From contig JADFNV010000011.1 in the NCBI GenBank assembly GCA_022563195.1, positions 1 to 64,000 of the forward strand: a stretch of DNA of 64,000 nucleotides. Reading direction: 5' to 3'. Numbering within the stretch: position 1 is the first letter of the stretch; each line of letters opens with the position of its first letter. Of the stretch, positions 25,751 to 37,245 are shown piece after piece. Source of the DNA: Pseudomonadota bacterium (GTDB taxonomy: Bacteria; Pseudomonadota; Gammaproteobacteria; Steroidobacterales; Woeseiaceae). Below the pieces are notes generated by a model that saw only the letters and a program-made list of their open reading frames with translations, made no database searches and had not been told where the DNA came from. The translations under genes were made by a program, and so were the position numbers.

Positions 25751-27130
25751 TCAATCGCTCCGTCGCCACGATGTCCCGTCAGGGCTGTCTTCGATCGAAA
25801 CTCCTGAGTCGGCAAGCTGATCGCGAATCGCATCGGCAGCATCGAAATCACGACATGCCCGGGCTGCTTTGCGTTTGGCGAGCAGCGCGTCAATTTTGTC
25901 GCTCGACAATTGCCCTTCGACATGGCCGGCGAACCAGTCCTCAGGGTCAGTCTGCAGCAGGCCCATAACACTGCCTGCTGCCAGCATGGATGCCGCCATG
26001 CATCGGCGTTCGTCAGCATCTGATGTCTTATTTAATGCACGCGCAAGACCAAATAATTCAGCCAATGCTTTCGGCGTATTGAGATCATCTTCGAGCGCAG
26101 CGAGCAGCGCTTCGGGTGGCTCTGCAGCTGCACGCAAGTCGGCAGGCAGGTCGATGCCACGCACGGCGCCGTACAGCCGATCGAGCTTGCGTCTGGCCGA
26201 CTCAATCGTTGCATCCGACCAATCGAGTGGCTGACGGTAATGGGCACTCAATAGCGCCAGCCGTATCACTTCGCCGGGTATCGTTTTGATCAGGTCGTGC
26301 ACGAGCACAACATTGCCCAGTGACTTCGACATCTTCTCGTGGTCCATCGACAGATATCCATTGTGCACCCAGTAGCGTGCGAATTCGGTACCATCGTGAG
26401 CGCAGCGGCTTTGTGCGAGTTCGTTCTCATGATGCGGAAACACGAGATCCTGGCCACCAGCGTGGATGTCGATCGTCTTGCCCAGGTGTTTCTTCGCCAT
26501 CGCTGAGCACTCAATATGCCATCCGGGGCGGCCCCGTCCCCAGGGCGAATCCCAACCGGGCAGTTCCGGTGTCGACGGCTTCCACAGAACAAAATCGTGT
26601 GCCGCCTTTTTGTAAGGCGCCACTTCCACACGCGATCCGGCAATCATTTCGCGTAAGTTGCGCCTGGATAAGGCACCGTAATCGTCATGACTCGAGACAT
26701 CGAACAGCACGTGGCTCTCGGCCTCGTAGGCATTACCGTTTGCAATAAGCGTTTCGATCATCTCGATCATTTCGGCGACATGCTGGGTCGCGCGCGGTTC
26801 GATATCGGGTGGCAGAACGCTAAGAGCGCTCATATCTTCGTTATACGCATCGATGAATTGTGCGGTAATTTCGTCGATCGGTTTTCCGGTTTCAACAGAC
26901 GCCGCATTTATTTTGTCATCGATGTCGGTAATGTTGCGGGCGAACGTCAGTTCGTAATCTCGACGTAGCAGGCGTACCAACAAGTCAAACACGACAGCCG
27001 GTCTTGCATTGCCGATGTGCGCATAGTTGTAGACCGTAGGCCCGCACAAATACATCGTCACCTTATTGTCGTGAAGGGGTTGGAAAGGGACCTTTCGGCC
27101 CCTCCTGGTGTCATGCAGGCGTAGTGTCAT
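25751..27130 (-). CDS. cysS: Cysteinyl-tRNA synthetase
   Basis: 459 residues, standard length. Class I synthetase charging tRNA-Cys. HIGH-type motif in [18 protein letters not shown], zinc ligands Cys in LCGPTVYN and later in [14 protein letters not shown] with HHENE, and the KMSKS loop [15 protein letters not shown]. The C-terminal tRNA-binding part is present ([20 protein letters not shown]). It leads a minus-strand group with sufE and yidD and is divergent from hisI. Confidence 0.97.
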   Translation of the reverse strand: MTLRLHDTRRGRKVPFQPLHDNKVTMYLCGPTVYNYAHIGNARPAVVFDLLVRLLRRDYELTFARNITDIDDKINAASVETGKPIDEITAQFIDAYNEDMSALSVLPPDIEPRATQHVAEMIEMIETLIANGNAYEAESHVLFDVSSHDDYGALSRRNLREMIAGSRVEVAPYKKAAHDFVLWKPSTPELPGWDSPWGRGRPGWHIECSAMAKKHLGKTIDIHAGGQDLVFPHHENELAQSRCAHDGTEFARYWVHNGYLSMDHEKMSKSLGNVVLVHDLIKTIPGEVIRLALLSAHYRQPLDWSDATIESARRKLDRLYGAVRGIDLPADLRAAAEPPEALLAALEDDLNTPKALAELFGLARALNKTSDADERRCMAASMLAAGSVMGLLQTDPEDWFAGHVEGQLSSDKIDALLAKRKAARACRDFDAADAIRDQLADSGVSIEDSPDGTSWRRSD

Positions 27131-27238
27131 CGCTGGACAGGATTCGTGCGATCAAAGTCGTGCATGATAGCAATATTGCCGCCGCCGGCGATGCCTTGTA
27201 TTCTGCCGCTCGGCAATCTGTAAACTTGGGAATACAAA

Positions 27239-27736
27239 ATGTCAGTCGCAACGGTCAAATTTCGAGCCCGACTATCTACCGAGCAGGTCGAGGAAGGCGA
27301 CGGTCTTGCGCCCAAGTTCGACGATCGTGGACTGATCACCGTGGTCACGACTGACTCTGAAACCGGCGAGGTGCTAATGCAGGGTTACATGAACGCCGAG
27401 GCGCTGGGCCTGACGATCAAGACGGGCGAGGCACATTACTACAGCCGCAGCCGTCAAACACTATGGCACAAAGGCGCGACCAGTGGTTTTGTGCAGAGTG
27501 TGCGTGAATTACTTGTCGATGATGACCAGGACTGTATCTGGCTCCGCGTCGACGTCACGGGCGGCGCAAGCTGCCATGTCGGCTATCGCAGCTGCTTCTA
27601 TCGGCGCGTTCCTGTGGGTAGCGCGTTCGAAAAATTGCAATCGGATGGGCATGTCGATCTCGAGTGGACCGACAGGGATAAAGTTTTCGACCCCGAAGAC
27701 GTCTACGGCGACACGCCGAATCCAACCCAATTGTAG
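27239..27736 (+). CDS. hisI: Phosphoribosyl-AMP cyclohydrolase
   Basis: 165 residues. HisI opens the adenine ring of PR-AMP in histidine synthesis. Motifs: [39 protein letters not shown] and zinc/cysteine residues in [20 protein letters not shown] and YRSCFYRRV. It is the stand-alone form, without a HisE domain, and has about 25 extra N-terminal and 25 extra C-terminal residues compared with short archaeal forms. No other his gene is in the window, so it is an orphan of the pathway. Confidence 0.95.
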   Translation: MSVATVKFRARLSTEQVEEGDGLAPKFDDRGLITVVTTDSETGEVLMQGYMNAEALGLTIKTGEAHYYSRSRQTLWHKGATSGFVQSVRELLVDDDQDCIWLRVDVTGGASCHVGYRSCFYRRVPVGSAFEKLQSDGHVDLEWTDRDKVFDPEDVYGDTPNPTQL

Positions 27737-27743
27737 GCTTTTG

Positions 27744-27778
27744 TCGTGCCGCCTGAGGGTTTTTCAACAGCCTGCTAG
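27744..27778 (-). repeat. Family C element, single end (copy 3)
   Basis: tcgtgccgcctgagggtttttcaacagcctgctag is the same end found at 29177-29212 and 59230-59265. No opposite end or interior is present, so this is a solo end about 35 bases long. On the minus strand it begins with the TAG that stops the membrane-protein gene at 27775. It could also act as a weak hairpin between two convergent genes. Confidence 0.75.
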
Positions 27779-28473
27779 TACGGGCCTTCGAGGTCATGGC
27801 GTCTCTTCTCGCGTCGTCGTACGGCAGCGGGCTGCGGCTCCCGGTAGGCGATCGCCTTGGCCTGATACACATATTCTATCGTGCCAATCAGCCAAAGAAA
27901 GTAGCCGATCAATTCGATGAATTCCTCGACAGCAAGTTTGACGATACGACGATAGTCGTCGCCAAGTATCGACATCCAGAGCGCTTCATGGCCAACCATC
28001 CGGACAAAAGCGAACAGGATCACCGCACCGCTGAACAGGAACGCCAGGCCCGGTGACGGCCAAACACGGCCCAACGCAATTTGCAGGCGGCGTCGCTGCC
28101 GGTAGGTGTAGGCAATCACGAAAGCGGCAGCAATCACGATCAGGACCTGCCACAGGTTATCGATCAGGTAGCGATCAAAGAAATAATCCAGCTCGCGAAT
28201 CAGAAAAACCAACGCGAGTCCGCCGAACGCAAATGCGATTGGTCGTTGGGTCGGGCAATACTTGGCGACCCATGCCATTAGCAGGCCGCAGACACCAAGG
28301 ATCAGCGACTGGATAATCTCGATTGGCGAGAACTCACTCGTACCCAAACGATCGCCTTCGTCGACAATCACGTGCAACTTGAGACTCCCGGGAAATGACG
28401 TCTCGAGCTGAGTGAGCATCCACGTAATCAACGCGACGCCGACAAAATAAAGCACGTAGCGGATCCAGACCAT
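27775..28473 (-). CDS. Integral membrane protein, unknown
   Basis: 232 residues with about seven hydrophobic segments (YVLYFVGVALITWMLTQLE, IIQSLILGVCGLLMAWVAKY, FAFGGLALVFLIRELDYFFD, VLIVIAAAFVIAYTYRQRRR, FLFSGAVILFAFVRMVGHEA, EEFIELIGYFLWLIGTIEYV). The C-terminus is basic and cytoplasmic. Conserved acidic residues inside membrane segments (ELDYFFD, EEFIELIG) may be functional. I do not recognise the family. The stop TAG is the first three bases of the repeat end described at 27744-27778. It lies 72 bases downstream of lptE on the same strand. Confidence 0.8.
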   Translation of the reverse strand: MVWIRYVLYFVGVALITWMLTQLETSFPGSLKLHVIVDEGDRLGTSEFSPIEIIQSLILGVCGLLMAWVAKYCPTQRPIAFAFGGLALVFLIRELDYFFDRYLIDNLWQVLIVIAAAFVIAYTYRQRRRLQIALGRVWPSPGLAFLFSGAVILFAFVRMVGHEALWMSILGDDYRRIVKLAVEEFIELIGYFLWLIGTIEYVYQAKAIAYREPQPAAVRRREKRRHDLEGPY

Positions 28474-28545
28474 ACGTGACTATACACTGCGCTCATTGGC
28501 GATTGTCACCCCAGAAGGTCCCTTTGATCGACTTCGGACAGGTGT

Positions 28546-29091
28546 TTACAACGACGAAATTTGTTTGAGTACGATTCGAACGAGGTCGTTCACGATCGCC
28601 TCGCGCATCATCGCTTCTTCGTGGGCCTTGCCAAGCACGAGATTTTCGTTGTAAGTGTAATCCCGTGTCAGCGTAATCAATTGCGGAGCAAGCAAGCGGT
28701 TCTCGCCACTAAGCAACTCATATTCGACCGAGTAATACACCTCGTATTCGGTCGGCACATTACGCGCTGACACGGACAGGACACGTTGATCCGTTTCATC
28801 GACAAGAATTGACAACGTCGCCGTGGCTTCGACCGGAGATTCAACAAGATTTACGCCGGCAGCACGCAATTGCGACCTCAATTCCCGATAAAACTGACTG
28901 TGCGTATTTTCTGTGGCGAGATACGTGCGCTCCATTTCTGCAGGATGCGTCAGCGCACTTTGCAGATGGAAGCCGCAGCCCGACAGCAATAATACGAGCA
29001 GCCATGTCAGTGTTTTAGCAGCTCGTTGAAAAATTCTGAGGCGAGTGCGAGTCAAGGCAAGAATCGGCGAACGTCGCTCTCGCCCATCCAT
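28546..29091 (-). CDS. lptE: LPS-assembly lipoprotein LptE, start inside a repeat element
   Basis: The mature protein is clear: lipobox LLLSGCGFHLQ, then a fold of about 150 residues with TYLATENTHSQFYRELRSQL and YEVYYSVEYELLSGENRLLA. LptE plugs the LptD barrel that inserts lipopolysaccharide in the outer membrane. The frame just before the lipobox (AAKTLTWLLVLLLSGC) passes directly into the family C element at 29016-29212, and no ATG, GTG or TTG lies between the element and the lipoprotein helix. Start candidates are therefore inside the element: ATG at 29091, preceded by GGAG, or TTG at 29055, giving MTRTRLRIFQRAAKTLTW, a good basic n-region. The start chosen is uncertain; the gene itself is not. 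It follows leuS in the canonical order. Confidence 0.88.
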   Translation of the reverse strand: MDGRERRSPILALTRTRLRIFQRAAKTLTWLLVLLLSGCGFHLQSALTHPAEMERTYLATENTHSQFYRELRSQLRAAGVNLVESPVEATATLSILVDETDQRVLSVSARNVPTEYEVYYSVEYELLSGENRLLAPQLITLTRDYTYNENLVLGKAHEEAMMREAIVNDLVRIVLKQISSL

Positions 29092-29209
29092 GGGCTCCGC
29101 GACATTGGGACATCCTGTCCAGCAAGCGCAGTTTACACGCCAGTACATGAGCATTTTGAGCCGATTCTTAACGCCGAATCGTGCCGCCTCAGGGTTTTTC
29201 AACAAGCTG

Positions 29210-29212
<3 letters not shown>
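29016..29212 (-). mobile_element. MITE-like element, family C copy 1, in the leuS-lptE junction
   Basis: 197 bases with imperfect terminal inverted repeats of about 28 bases: tagcagctcgttgaaaaatt at one end and, read from the other, tagcagcttgttgaaaaacc. The interior shares long blocks with 59121-59265 (for example cgattcttgccttgactcgc and acgccagtacatgagcattt). Copy 1 has about 55 additional bases that include two small palindromes (ggacaggatgtcc and gcccatggatgggc). No transposase is encoded. Its ends touch the leuS stop codon and the second codon of the old lptE signal peptide. Confidence 0.85.
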
Positions 29213-31705
<2,493 letters not shown>

Positions 31706-33232
31706 TCAAGAAGCGCGAGATCGCAGCCAGAACGCAGCAACGATCAGTAAGCACAATCCGATGATGGGCAGATTGCCGCGGTTAACGTAGGGCGTACTGC
31801 CCTTGCGTGGCTCGACGTCCATTGTCAGCGTCACCGGCACGAACTGTGGCCCGGATTTGAGGATGTGGCCTCGCGGTCCGATGAAAGCACTGATACCAGT
31901 ATTGGTTGCACGAACCGCGGGACGACCCACTTCAAGCGATCGCATTCTCGCAATCTGCAGGTGTTGATGCGGGGCGATTGAATCGCCGAACCAGCCATCA
32001 TTACTGACATTTATGAGTACCTCTGCCGCGGGTACCGCGTATAACTGCTCGGCGCCAAATGCATCTTCGTAGCAAATGGCGACCGCGATCTTCGTGCCAT
32101 CGGCAGTGACGAGCAATGGCTGCATATCGGCACCTGCAGTCAAATCACTGAACGGCAGGTTCATCATTCGCATCCATTTACGCACTCTGTCCGGTACCGG
32201 AAAGTATTCACCAAATGGAACAAGGTGCCTCTTTCGATAGTACTGTCGACTGACGCCGTCGAGCATTATCATGCTGTTGCGAACTCGGACCTTGCCCCTG
32301 CCATCGTCATCTCGTTCGAGAATGCCAAAAAGAATCGTCTGCTTGTTGCGGATCCCGTCCAACTCAAGGGCCGCAATATAATCCTCCATCTGATCGGTAA
32401 CAGACGGTATGGCAACCTCTGGCCAGACGACGACGGCACTGCCTGAAAGCTGACTTGTCGTGTCCCGGTAGAATTTCAATGTGGGCGCGAGTTGCTCCGG
32501 AAGCCATTTTCTGTCCTGTGAGACTCCGCCCTGTATTAGTGAAATCGAAATTGCTGCGCCTGCCGATTCCGTCCAGTCGACCGTTTTAAGACCAGCGCCG
32601 CCTATCCACGGCAGCACTATGATCGCGATTGCGATCCATCGCTGGCGGCTTCGCGTCATTATCGCCACCAGCATGGCGCTGGTACTTAGCATCAACATCG
32701 CTGATACGCCGTAAACCCCCAGCACTGGCGCCCAGCCCGCCAACGCCGAATCGATATAGCTATAGCCGAGCGTCATCCACGGAAATCCCGTCAAAACCCA
32801 GCCACGCAGCCACTCGATCGATACCCAGGTTGCCGGCGCCACAATCAGTAGCAGCCACGGCTCACCTCTCGAGAAACTGCTGATCATCCACCCCGTGATC
32901 CAAAGGTAGATCGACATCAGCAACGTGAGACCAAGCATCAGTAACAGGGCAACCCACGCCGGTGCGTTGCCATAGGTAACAACGGATATGTAGATCCAGT
33001 ACGTACCGCTCAGAAACAGGCCGAAGCCATAGCAAAAAGCGTATTTCGCCGCATCGCGAGGGGCCTGGGTCAGGCATACAAACAGAAATGGCAAAAGCAG
33101 CAACGGTATGAGTAAGTGCCAGCCAAAAGGCGCGAAAGCCGTTGTCGTCAAGCAGCCGAGCACAAAGAAAACCAGCCTGCTAACAACCGGCCGGTCAATC
33201 GGCATCAATATCAGCGAATTCATACCAGGCAT
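31706..33232 (-). CDS. lnt: Apolipoprotein N-acyltransferase
   Basis: 508 residues. Lnt adds the third acyl chain to lipoproteins in the inner membrane. About seven N-terminal membrane helices are followed by a periplasmic nitrilase-like domain with the catalytic triad visible: Glu in VVWPEVAIPSV, Lys in RKRHLVPFGEYFP and Cys in IAVAICYEDAFGAEQ. Additional SNDGWFGDSIAPHQHLQIAR and a last membrane helix are typical. It lies 3 bases downstream of corC; the lnt/LptE/LeuS grouping is an outer-membrane biogenesis neighbourhood. Confidence 0.96.
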   Translation of the reverse strand: MPGMNSLILMPIDRPVVSRLVFFVLGCLTTTAFAPFGWHLLIPLLLLPFLFVCLTQAPRDAAKYAFCYGFGLFLSGTYWIYISVVTYGNAPAWVALLLMLGLTLLMSIYLWITGWMISSFSRGEPWLLLIVAPATWVSIEWLRGWVLTGFPWMTLGYSYIDSALAGWAPVLGVYGVSAMLMLSTSAMLVAIMTRSRQRWIAIAIIVLPWIGGAGLKTVDWTESAGAAISISLIQGGVSQDRKWLPEQLAPTLKFYRDTTSQLSGSAVVVWPEVAIPSVTDQMEDYIAALELDGIRNKQTILFGILERDDDGRGKVRVRNSMIMLDGVSRQYYRKRHLVPFGEYFPVPDRVRKWMRMMNLPFSDLTAGADMQPLLVTADGTKIAVAICYEDAFGAEQLYAVPAAEVLINVSNDGWFGDSIAPHQHLQIARMRSLEVGRPAVRATNTGISAFIGPRGHILKSGPQFVPVTLTMDVEPRKGSTPYVNRGNLPIIGLCLLIVAAFWLRSRAS

Positions 33233-33235
33233 GCG

Positions 33236-34087
33236 CTAGCCGTTTCGCTGGACCTGGAGCGAATCAATGCGTCTCCTGTCAGCCTTGACGATCGCGAATT
33301 CAAAACCACCGAAGCCAATCTTTTCGCCACGACGCGGTAGCTGCCCAAGTTCATGCATGACGAGCCCACCGATCGTGTCGTAATCCTCGTCGCTGAACTC
33401 ACAATTGAAATACTCGTTGAAGTCCTCGATTCTGGTTAATGCACGCACTGCAAAACTTGGCCTGCCATTGCGGTCACCATCGGGGCGGATGAATGCTGCT
33501 TCAGCATGATCGTGTTCGTCATCTATCTCACCGACGATTTCTTCGAGCACATCTTCAATCGTCACTAGTCCGGCAACACCGCCGTACTCGTCCACGACAA
33601 TCGCCATATGATTGTGGCTGTCGCGAAACTCCTTGAGCAGCGCGTTGAGTCGCTTCGATTCTGGTATGACCGATACGGGCCGCAAGAGCTTTGGCAGCGA
33701 CACTTCATTTGCACCGTCGCTGCCGAAATAGCGCAACAGATCCTTGGCCAGCAATACACCCAGGATCTCGTCGCGATCTTCGCCAATCACTGGAAAGCGG
33801 GAATGACCCGATTCGATAATCACCGCGAGAAATTCATCAATATCCTGTTCGATGTCAATGACGATCATGTGCGAGCGCGGAATCATCACATCGCGCACCT
33901 GCATCTCCGACACGTCAAGTACGCCGGAGAGCATGCTTTTCTCCTCAGCATCGAGATCGATCTCGGATTGATGAATGATGTCGTGGATTTCTTCGCGGCT
34001 CCAGGGAGCGCCCTTGAATGCGCGCTTTATTCGCGCGAACAATCCAGTGTTGAATTTACCGCTGGAACTTGAAGGTTTATCGTTCAT
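33236..34087 (-). CDS. corC: CorC/HlyC-type CBS-domain protein (YbeX)
   Basis: 283 residues. Two CBS domains (about 60-190; VRDVMIPRSHMIVIDIEQDI and HNHMAIVVDEYGGVAGLVTI) are followed by a CorC_HlyC transporter-associated domain at the C-terminus (YDTIGGLVMHELGQLPRRGE). CorC is linked to magnesium and cobalt efflux and in E. coli to ribosome maturation; its place between ybeY and lnt is conserved. The N-terminus has no membrane segment, as in YbeX. It lies downstream of ybeY after an 81-base gap that contains the family D inverted repeat. Confidence 0.94.
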   Translation of the reverse strand: MNDKPSSSSGKFNTGLFARIKRAFKGAPWSREEIHDIIHQSEIDLDAEEKSMLSGVLDVSEMQVRDVMIPRSHMIVIDIEQDIDEFLAVIIESGHSRFPVIGEDRDEILGVLLAKDLLRYFGSDGANEVSLPKLLRPVSVIPESKRLNALLKEFRDSHNHMAIVVDEYGGVAGLVTIEDVLEEIVGEIDDEHDHAEAAFIRPDGDRNGRPSFAVRALTRIEDFNEYFNCEFSDEDYDTIGGLVMHELGQLPRRGEKIGFGGFEFAIVKADRRRIDSLQVQRNG

Positions 34088-34111
34088 CGAACCTGGGTGC
34101 TTGCCCCTCTA

Positions 34112-34179
34112 TATCACCTTGACGGCGTACTGGATTGTAGCAGTTTGTCATTGTGAACCAGTACTCCGTCAAGGTGATA
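34112..34179. repeat. Inverted repeat, family D, between ybeY and corC
   Basis: Two 22-base arms, tatcaccttgacggcgtact and its near-perfect complement agtactccgtcaaggtgata, flank a 24-base spacer. The arm nearest ybeY codes for the last residues and stop of YbeY. Related sequences are at 2224-2244, 13701-13717 and 53415-53450. As RNA it would form a long hairpin and may work as a processing or termination point inside the operon. Confidence 0.8.
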
Positions 34180-34669
34180 ACGCAGTACTGGTATATGGGT
34201 CTGCAACGCCTCGCTCGGCAAGAATCCTGGCTTCAAGGCGCTCCATTTCGGCTGCGTCGGAATCGGCCTCGTGGTCAAAACCGAGCAAATGCAGGGTGCC
34301 GTGCACCAGCATATGCCCCCAATGATCAGCAATTTCCTTGCCCTGTGCCTCGGCCTCAGCGCTGACAACCGAGGCGCAGACAATAACGTCCCCGAGCAGT
34401 AACACATCCCCGCCAGGCAGACCATGCGAATCACCCGCTGGAAATGACAGCACGTTGGTCAGATTGTCCTGCTGGCGATACTGCCCATTTAGCGTACGAA
34501 TCTCCTCGGCGCCCACAATGCGCACAGCCACCTCGATCTGGCCGTTCAACCCTCTGCCTGCGCTGTGGACCGCGAGTTCGACCCAACTCCGTATCTCGCC
34601 ATCATTCGGTATGCCGGGATCGTTACAAGCGATCTGCACATCGACGGTAAATGAACGTTTGACAATCAC
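34169..34669 (-). CDS. ybeY: Endoribonuclease YbeY
   Basis: 166 residues. YbeY is a zinc-dependent RNase for 16S rRNA 3'-end maturation and ribosome quality control. The zinc motif HMLVHGTLHLLGFDHE is intact and preceded by NLTNVLSFPAG and GDVIVC. The ATG overlaps the ybeZ stop by 4 bases (ATGA). The final residues (about YTSTALSP) are encoded by the family D inverted repeat, so the native C-terminal tail was replaced by repeat-derived sequence; this lies beyond the catalytic part. Confidence 0.95.
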   Translation of the reverse strand: MIVKRSFTVDVQIACNDPGIPNDGEIRSWVELAVHSAGRGLNGQIEVAVRIVGAEEIRTLNGQYRQQDNLTNVLSFPAGDSHGLPGGDVLLLGDVIVCASVVSAEAEAQGKEIADHWGHMLVHGTLHLLGFDHEADSDAAEMERLEARILAERGVADPYTSTALSP

Positions 34670-35676
34670 CGCTTCGGTTTCGATTGAGCGCTGTGCGTAG
34701 TGTTGCTTCGATTGTCGTCGGACTCGTACGCTTCAACGACGCGTTGTACGAGCGCGTGACGAACAACATCCCTGGGATTAAAGAATGAAAAGTCGATACC
34801 GTCGACATCTTCGAGAACGCTTATTGCGTTTTTAAGGCCCGATAGCTGCGCATTCGGCAGATCGATTTGCGTGATATCCCCGGTTACTACGGCGCGTGAC
34901 CCAAATCCAATTCTTGTAAGGAACATTTTCATCTGCTCCACGCTCGTGTTCTGCGCCTCATCGAGTATAACGAATGACTCGTTGAGAGAGCGCCCGCGCA
35001 TAAACGCAAGCGGTGCGACTTCGATGACGTTACGCTCGATCAGACGCGCCACTTTATCTGCACCGATCATGTCATAGAGCGCGTCGTACATTGGCCGCAA
35101 ATACGGATCGACTTTCTGTGACATGTCGCCCGGCAGAAACCCGAGCCGCTCACCAGCCTCAACAGCGGGTCGAACCAGAATGATACGCCGCACGTCGTCG
35201 CTGGTCAGCGCCTCAATTGCACAGGCCACCGCGAGGTACGTTTTCCCGGTACCCGCTGGTCCAATGCCGAAAGCAATATCGTGGCTTCGAATACTATTAA
35301 CATATGCGGTCTGGTTGGCGCCACGAGGCCGAATCAGTTTGCGCTCTGTCTGTATGGCGGCATCATCATTCGTGCTTGACTGCGACGCGACTTCACCATC
35401 GTTCATAAGCGACTCCTGCAACATTATGTGAACGCGCTCGGGATCGAGGCGCTCGTTGTCAGTCATTCGAAACAAGGAACGCAGTATGTCGCTGCCGATC
35501 TGCGCAGCACCGGGTTGTCCCGTTACGCGAAAATGGTTGCCGCGGCTGGCGATATCGACATTGAGGCGGCGCTCGATCTGCCGAAGGTGCTCATCAAATT
35601 GACCGCAAAGATTGGCCAGGCGGTTATTGTCGGCGGGCTCCAGGACTACGTCCCGAGAAATTTGGACAGCATTCAA
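34666..35676 (-). CDS. ybeZ: PhoH-family ATPase YbeZ
   Basis: 336 residues from a TTG at 35676. PhoH-like P-loop NTPase, partner of YbeY and thought to act as an RNA helicase-like factor. A KH-like N-terminal part (VDIASRGNHFRVTG) precedes Walker A GPAGTGKTYLAV, Walker B ESFVILDEAQNTS, and SRAVVTGDITQIDLP. Length fits YbeZ (E. coli 346). It follows miaB with 66 bases between and overlaps ybeY. Confidence 0.94.
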   Translation of the reverse strand: MNAVQISRDVVLEPADNNRLANLCGQFDEHLRQIERRLNVDIASRGNHFRVTGQPGAAQIGSDILRSLFRMTDNERLDPERVHIMLQESLMNDGEVASQSSTNDDAAIQTERKLIRPRGANQTAYVNSIRSHDIAFGIGPAGTGKTYLAVACAIEALTSDDVRRIILVRPAVEAGERLGFLPGDMSQKVDPYLRPMYDALYDMIGADKVARLIERNVIEVAPLAFMRGRSLNESFVILDEAQNTSVEQMKMFLTRIGFGSRAVVTGDITQIDLPNAQLSGLKNAISVLEDVDGIDFSFFNPRDVVRHALVQRVVEAYESDDNRSNTTHSAQSKPKR

Positions 35677-35742
35677 AGTATTTAAAAGAGTACCGCGATG
35701 CGCAAGGCATGGGAAGGATGAAAACGATTGAAACCCATCTTA

Positions 35743-37083
35743 TCAGGCGGCTACCCGATCGCTTAACAGGCGGCCGCGCAACGAATTGGGTAGCGCTTCG
35801 GTGACAACGACGTCCACGAACTGCCCAATACACGACGAGTTCGCATCAAAGTTAACCCAGCGCATGTTTTCGGTCCGGCCGGCCAATTGATTGGCACCTT
35901 TTTTTGAAATCTTTTCCACCAGGACCCGCTGAATCGTGCCAACCATCGCATTACTGATATCCATGGCCTGCTGTCTGATTCGCGACTGCAGGATCTGCAA
36001 TCGTTGTTTCTTGACATCCATTGGCGTGTCGTCAGCAAGACTCGCCGCAGGTGTGCCCGGGCGGGCGCTATAAATGAAACTGAAAGACTGATCGAAACCA
36101 ATGTCGGCAACCATGTTTATCAGTGCTTCAAAGTCTTCGTTCGTCTCGCCCGGAAATCCGATGATGAAATCTGATGAAAGCGAAATACCCGGGCGCGCCT
36201 CACGGAGTTTTCGAATTTTGTGTTTGTACTCGAGCACAGTATGGCCGCGCTTCATAGACGCGAGGACGCGATCGGATCCGTGCTGCACGGGCAGGTGCAG
36301 ATAACTGGCAAGCTTCGGCACTTCAGCGTATGCCTGTATCAGGCTGTCAGTGAATTCGACGGGGTGAGACGTAGTAAAACGGATCCTGTCCATGCGCTCG
36401 ATAGCCGCAACATAGTAAATAAGGGTGGCCAGATCAGCGATTTGTCCATCGTGCATCGGTCCCCGGTACGCGTTGACATTCTGGCCGAGTAAATTGACCT
36501 CGCGCACACCCTGCTCAACGAGGCTGACGATTTCCGCGATGACATCATCGAGCGGTCGGCTGACCTCCTCGCCGCGCGTATACGGTACGACGCAGAAACT
36601 GCAGTACTTGCTGCATCCTTCCATGATCGAGACAAACGCTGTTGGCCCATCAGCACGCGGCTCGGGCAAACAATCAAATTTTTCGATCATTGGAAACGAT
36701 ATATCAATGACCGATTTCTTGTTGCGGCGGGCCTCATCAATTAATTCGGGCAGCCGATGCAAAGTCTGCGGTCCGAAAACGACATCAACAAACGGTGCTC
36801 GCTTGGTAATGCCTGCACCTTCCTGGCTGGCAACACACCCGCCGACACCAATCATGACTTCAGGCCGTTTCTCTTTGAGTGGCCGCCAACGTCCGAGTAC
36901 GGAAAACACTTTCTCCTGTGCTTTCTCGCGAATCGAGCAAGTGTTGACGAGCAGCAGATCCGCCTCATCCACGTTGTCCGTCAGCTCGTAACCGTGTGAC
37001 TCGCGCAAGATGTCCGCCATCTTGTCCGAGTCATACTCGTTCATCTGGCAGCCCATCGTTTTTATGAATAATTTCTTCGACAC
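35743..37083 (-). CDS. miaB: tRNA-2-methylthio-N6-dimethylallyladenosine synthase
   Basis: 446 residues. Radical-SAM methylthiotransferase that modifies i6A37 of tRNAs. Three cysteines of the N-terminal cluster domain are visible ([39 protein letters not shown]), the radical-SAM CxxxCxxC is in [18 protein letters not shown], and a C-terminal TRAM domain carries [15 protein letters not shown]. Length is standard. It heads the miaB-ybeZ-ybeY-corC-lnt group. Confidence 0.97.
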   Translation of the reverse strand: MSKKLFIKTMGCQMNEYDSDKMADILRESHGYELTDNVDEADLLLVNTCSIREKAQEKVFSVLGRWRPLKEKRPEVMIGVGGCVASQEGAGITKRAPFVDVVFGPQTLHRLPELIDEARRNKKSVIDISFPMIEKFDCLPEPRADGPTAFVSIMEGCSKYCSFCVVPYTRGEEVSRPLDDVIAEIVSLVEQGVREVNLLGQNVNAYRGPMHDGQIADLATLIYYVAAIERMDRIRFTTSHPVEFTDSLIQAYAEVPKLASYLHLPVQHGSDRVLASMKRGHTVLEYKHKIRKLREARPGISLSSDFIIGFPGETNEDFEALINMVADIGFDQSFSFIYSARPGTPAASLADDTPMDVKKQRLQILQSRIRQQAMDISNAMVGTIQRVLVEKISKKGANQLAGRTENMRWVNFDANSSCIGQFVDVVVTEALPNSLRGRLLSDRVAA

Positions 37084-37131
37084 AAATTTAACCTGCTACG
37101 AATGAGTCATAGTTTGATCCTGGGACGCACC

Positions 37132-37242
37132 TGTTGGAGCCCGCTGTTGGAGCCCGCCATGCGGGCGATTGCCACGATGTTGGGTGGGAATCGCCCGCAT
37201 GGCGGGCTCCAACAGCGGGCCCTAACAGCGGGCTCCTACAAG
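37132..37242. repeat. Inverted pair of GC-rich repeats (family R) between miaB and sat-cysC
   Basis: Two or three units of tgttggagcccgc read one way into a palindromic head, then after about 20 bases the same head and units follow in the opposite direction (cgcccgcatggcgggctcca...). The pair forms a long potential hairpin just beyond the sat-cysC stop. It shares units with 21483-21571, 61791-61806 and 63730-63757. Confidence 0.8.
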
Positions 37243-37245
37243 TCC

